This document shows, in pieces, positions 62,023 to 64,000 of a stretch of 64,000 bases of DNA (positions within the stretch are counted from its first letter, which is position 1; each line of letters begins with the position of its first letter). The notes under the pieces are model-generated. The model was not told the DNA's origin and ran no database searches. It was given only the letters and a program-made list of their open reading frames with translations. The stretch is from assembly GCF_031085295.1 (NCBI RefSeq), contig NZ_JAVFWO010000008.1, forward strand, positions 1 through 64,000, in the 5' to 3' direction. The position numbers and the translations under genes were made by a program. The DNA comes from Microbacterium psychrotolerans. Lineage in GTDB: Bacteria; Actinomycetota; Actinomycetes; Actinomycetales; Microbacteriaceae.

Positions 62023-62937
62023 TCACGAGGTCGGGTGGACGCCGAATGCGATCGCGAGCTTCTCGATCTTCTGCGCCCGACCGAGGCGAGGCAAGTCGCT
62101 GCCGTCGCGGATGACGCGGCCCCGTCCCTCGAAATCGGCCAGGAAGTCCAGCGCCCACTCCACCTCGCTGGGTGTGGGGCAGATCACCTCGTTGATGACC
62201 GGCGCCTGCTCGGCGGCCAGGCACAGCTTTCCGGTCATGCCCATCGACACGGTGATCGCGGAGTGCTCGCGCAGCGTCGGCATGCTGTTGCCCACGGTCG
62301 GGCCGTCGATCGGGCCGGGGAGATCGCCGACCCGGCTGGCGACGACCAGGCGGGCGCGCGGGTAGGCCATGGCCTCGGCATCCGCGCTCATGCCCGTGTC
62401 GCGCCGGAAGTCGCCGCTGCCGAAGGCGAGCCGGAATGCGCCGCGCGCGCGGGCGATGTGCGCGGCGTCCTCCATTCCCAGCGCCGACTCGATGAGCGCC
62501 ACCACGGGCACGCTGGCGCGCAGGCGGTCGAACGAGCTCGTCACCTGGTCCGGCGACTCGGTCTTGGCGAGCATGATCCCCAGCAGCCCGGGCGCCCCGG
62601 CGAGCGCCGCGAGGTCATCGGCCCAGAAGGGGCTCGCCGCGTCGTTCACGCGCACCCACGCGCGGCCGCCGGCCGTGAGCCAGTCGACCACGTCCTGACG
62701 CGCCTGCGGCTTGTTGCTCGGATCGACGGCGTCCTCGATGTCGAGGACCACGGCATCGGCACGGGAGGCCGCCATGTCGTCGAAGGACTGGGGGCGCGTT
62801 CCGGGTACCAACAGCCAGGAGCGGGCGATCGACGGGTCGACGGCGCGATGGCGCCCCGGACGGGTCGAGATCAGGGTGCGCAGATCCTCCTCGGGATCGA
62901 GGACCTCTGCACCGTTGCCATAGGGATCTGCCGACAT
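62023..62937 (-). CDS. HpcH/HpaI aldolase/citrate lyase family protein (CitE-like)
   Basis: 304 residues, TIM-barrel. SWLLVPGTRPQSFDDMAASRADAVVLDIEDAV, GIMLAKTESPDQV, VVALIESALGMEDAAHIA and FRLAFGSGDFRRDTGMSAD (metal-binding Glu and Asp) are standard CitE-type features. Members cleave malyl-CoA, citryl-CoA or (with other partners) methylmalyl-CoA. No citrate lyase alpha subunit is nearby, so a CoA-ester lyase or thioesterase function is more likely. Confidence 0.88.
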   Translation of the reverse strand: MSADPYGNGAEVLDPEEDLRTLISTRPGRHRAVDPSIARSWLLVPGTRPQSFDDMAASRADAVVLDIEDAVDPSNKPQARQDVVDWLTAGGRAWVRVNDAASPFWADDLAALAGAPGLLGIMLAKTESPDQVTSSFDRLRASVPVVALIESALGMEDAAHIARARGAFRLAFGSGDFRRDTGMSADAEAMAYPRARLVVASRVGDLPGPIDGPTVGNSMPTLREHSAITVSMGMTGKLCLAAEQAPVINEVICPTPSEVEWALDFLADFEGRGRVIRDGSDLPRLGRAQKIEKLAIAFGVHPTS

Positions 62938-63238
62938 CTCACTCTTCTTCCGTGCTTCAGGTCACGCGCGGCCCGGGCCGTCGGGGTCTCGGCCACGCGG
63001 GGCGCGACAGGCAGCCGGCCGGATTCTCCGGCCCACCGCGTCGGGTACGCACTCGCGGGGTTCCACGCGGAGCACGACGCATCTGTGCGGCTGACGCCGG
63101 GTCCGGCGGTCGCGCCGCCATCCATTCCATCACCTTCTCGAGCGCGACAGCGCACATGACGGCGGCTGAGGCGGTGAGAACTCCGGCCAGGCGCGCCGTC
63201 GTTCCCTGGGGAGAGGCGCCGGTTCGGGACAGCAGGCA
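62938..63238. other. Gap with no convincing gene
   Basis: About 300 bp of very high GC between the CitE-like gene and the transporter. A 66-codon minus-strand frame (62957-63157) is Arg/Pro-rich with no recognisable content, and I do not regard it as a gene. No tRNA, terminator with U-tract or repeat was seen. Confidence 0.6.
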
Positions 63239-64000
63239 TCAGAGCCGAGGCCGCGGCATCCGTCGCCAGGGCACGGCCGCCACCACGACCGACAGGATCG
63301 CCAGCGTCGACATCAGCAGCGACGCGCCGAGCCCCGGTCCGCCAGCCGCGGGCCAGATCGCATCGATCAGGACCGACGTCACGACCTGCCCCACGACGGT
63401 GCCGAGGCCGAGGAGGAGCACCCCGGTGAAGGGCACGAGCGCTGCGGCGAGGAAGATGTAGGCCACACCGATCACGCCGCCGAGGTACAGCCATGGATCC
63501 GACGGGTACGACGTCGGGGCGCCCGCCACCGCGGTGTGGATGAGCTCGGCCACACCGAGCACCGCCGTGCCGCCGATGAAGTTCACGAGCGTCGCGGTCA
63601 GCGGCGTGCCCACACGCTGACGCAGCCGCCCGTTGACCGCCGACTGCCAGGCGATGCCGGCTCCGACCAGGAACGGCAGCACGAGGAGCACGGGCGGCGC
63701 GTTCACGCCCCCGGCCAGCGACACGCCCGCGGCGAGCATCGCGAGCGCACCGCCCACGAGTCGTGCCGGCGTCACGGCGACGATGCCCGCGGGACCGACT
63801 CCCGCGCGGTCCAGCAGCAGGCCGCTCACCGTCTGCCCCGCGACCACGCCGACCGTGAACAGCGCGACGCCGATGATGCCGACCGCGAGCGACTGGGTCG
63901 CGACGGAGAGTGCGCCGGCGACGCCGCCGCACAGCATCCAGATCGGGATGCGGCGTCCGCGGACGCCGGTGACCAGCGTGGCGAACCCTCTGCGCCCCTG
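63239..64000 (-). CDS. DMT-family transporter (YdcZ/DUF606 type), partial
   Basis: At least 253 residues, the N-terminus lies beyond the right edge; the frame is open from 64000. About eight membrane helices remain: MLCGGVAGALSVATQSLAVGIIGVALFTVGVVAGQTVSGLLLDRAG, PLTATLVNFIGGTAV and WLYLGGVIGVAYIFLAAALVPFTGV are typical DUF606 features (segments). The repeated five-helix layout suggests a drug/metabolite exporter. Confidence 0.87.
   Translation of the reverse strand, partial: QGRRGFATLVTGVRGRRIPIWMLCGGVAGALSVATQSLAVGIIGVALFTVGVVAGQTVSGLLLDRAGVGPAGIVAVTPARLVGGALAMLAAGVSLAGGVNAPPVLLVLPFLVGAGIAWQSAVNGRLRQRVGTPLTATLVNFIGGTAVLGVAELIHTAVAGAPTSYPSDPWLYLGGVIGVAYIFLAAALVPFTGVLLLGLGTVVGQVVTSVLIDAIWPAAGGPGLGASLLMSTLAILSVVVAAVPWRRMPRPRL

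Noticed and set aside
62957..63157. A 66-codon minus-strand frame
   Set aside because: Arg/Pro-rich, no ribosome site or motif; treated as non-coding.

Overview
The window is high-GC, gene-dense DNA from an actinobacterium. An IdeR/DtxR regulator, a WXG100 protein, an actinobacterial-type SerC, DUF3027 and DUF3263 proteins, the ImuA-ImuB-DnaE2 mutasome, an XPB-type helicase pair, HrcA/CIRCE control of GroEL and many apparently leaderless TAGxxT promoters together point to Microbacteriaceae, most like Microbacterium. This placement is inference from gene content; no rRNA, tRNA, CRISPR array, insertion sequence or prophage gene was seen.

Layout. 1-5.3 kb is accessory: a CocE/NonD hydrolase, a secreted small protein, the decayed remains of a nitroreductase, a VanZ-RDD membrane fusion and an S51 peptidase. 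5.3-9.6 kb holds a DUF305 lipoprotein, a secreted tandem esterase whose first catalytic domain has lost its serine, and a LacI regulator, with two matching palindromes in front of the esterase. 9.7-11.8 kb has a mini-ORF, a hydrolase, a small ABM-like protein and a GAP/Sap membrane protein. 12-15 kb is a gadC-gadB acid-resistance pair with a clear promoter. 15-18 kb is a divergent LysR/flavoprotein pair. 18.4-25 kb is a VOC protein and the SOS mutasome imuA-imuB-dnaE2 (minus strand) behind a perfect 18-bp LexA palindrome. 25-26.5 kb is a frameshifted EamA exporter divergent from a MarR regulator with two operators. 26.5-31.4 kb has HNH nuclease, a possible small RNA, an M23 peptidase with a long leader, DtxR/IdeR with its own box, serC and TetR. 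31.5-39.5 kb is one operon: a peptide-family ABC importer with a GH3 glycosidase, i.e. probable oligosaccharide uptake and intracellular hydrolysis. 39.5-44.9 kb is the conserved DUF3027-Csp block and the XPB helicase block. 44.9-48.9 kb has a secreted 5'-nucleotidase, VOC protein and an epoxide-hydrolase-like enzyme with a divergent TetR. 48.9-53.2 kb is a pterin-like cluster: folE, a ferredoxin-reductase-type flavoprotein, a FolP2-type DHPS homologue lacking canonical active-site motifs, and a RibD-like reductase, divergent from a SufR-like regulator with C-terminal cysteines. 53.2-56.1 kb is a two-component system and a lone WXG100 protein. 56.2-64 kb has groEL with two CIRCE elements, cspA, LytR_C, DUF3263 and DUF2332 proteins, msrB, a nitroreductase-fold protein, Bcp, a CitE-like lyase and a partial DMT transporter.

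Best candidates for something new are the folE/oxidoreductase/folP2/RibD-like cluster with its putative Fe-S regulator, the tandem esterase with a pseudo-enzyme half, and the unassigned structured transcripts near 27.2 and 28.5 kb.
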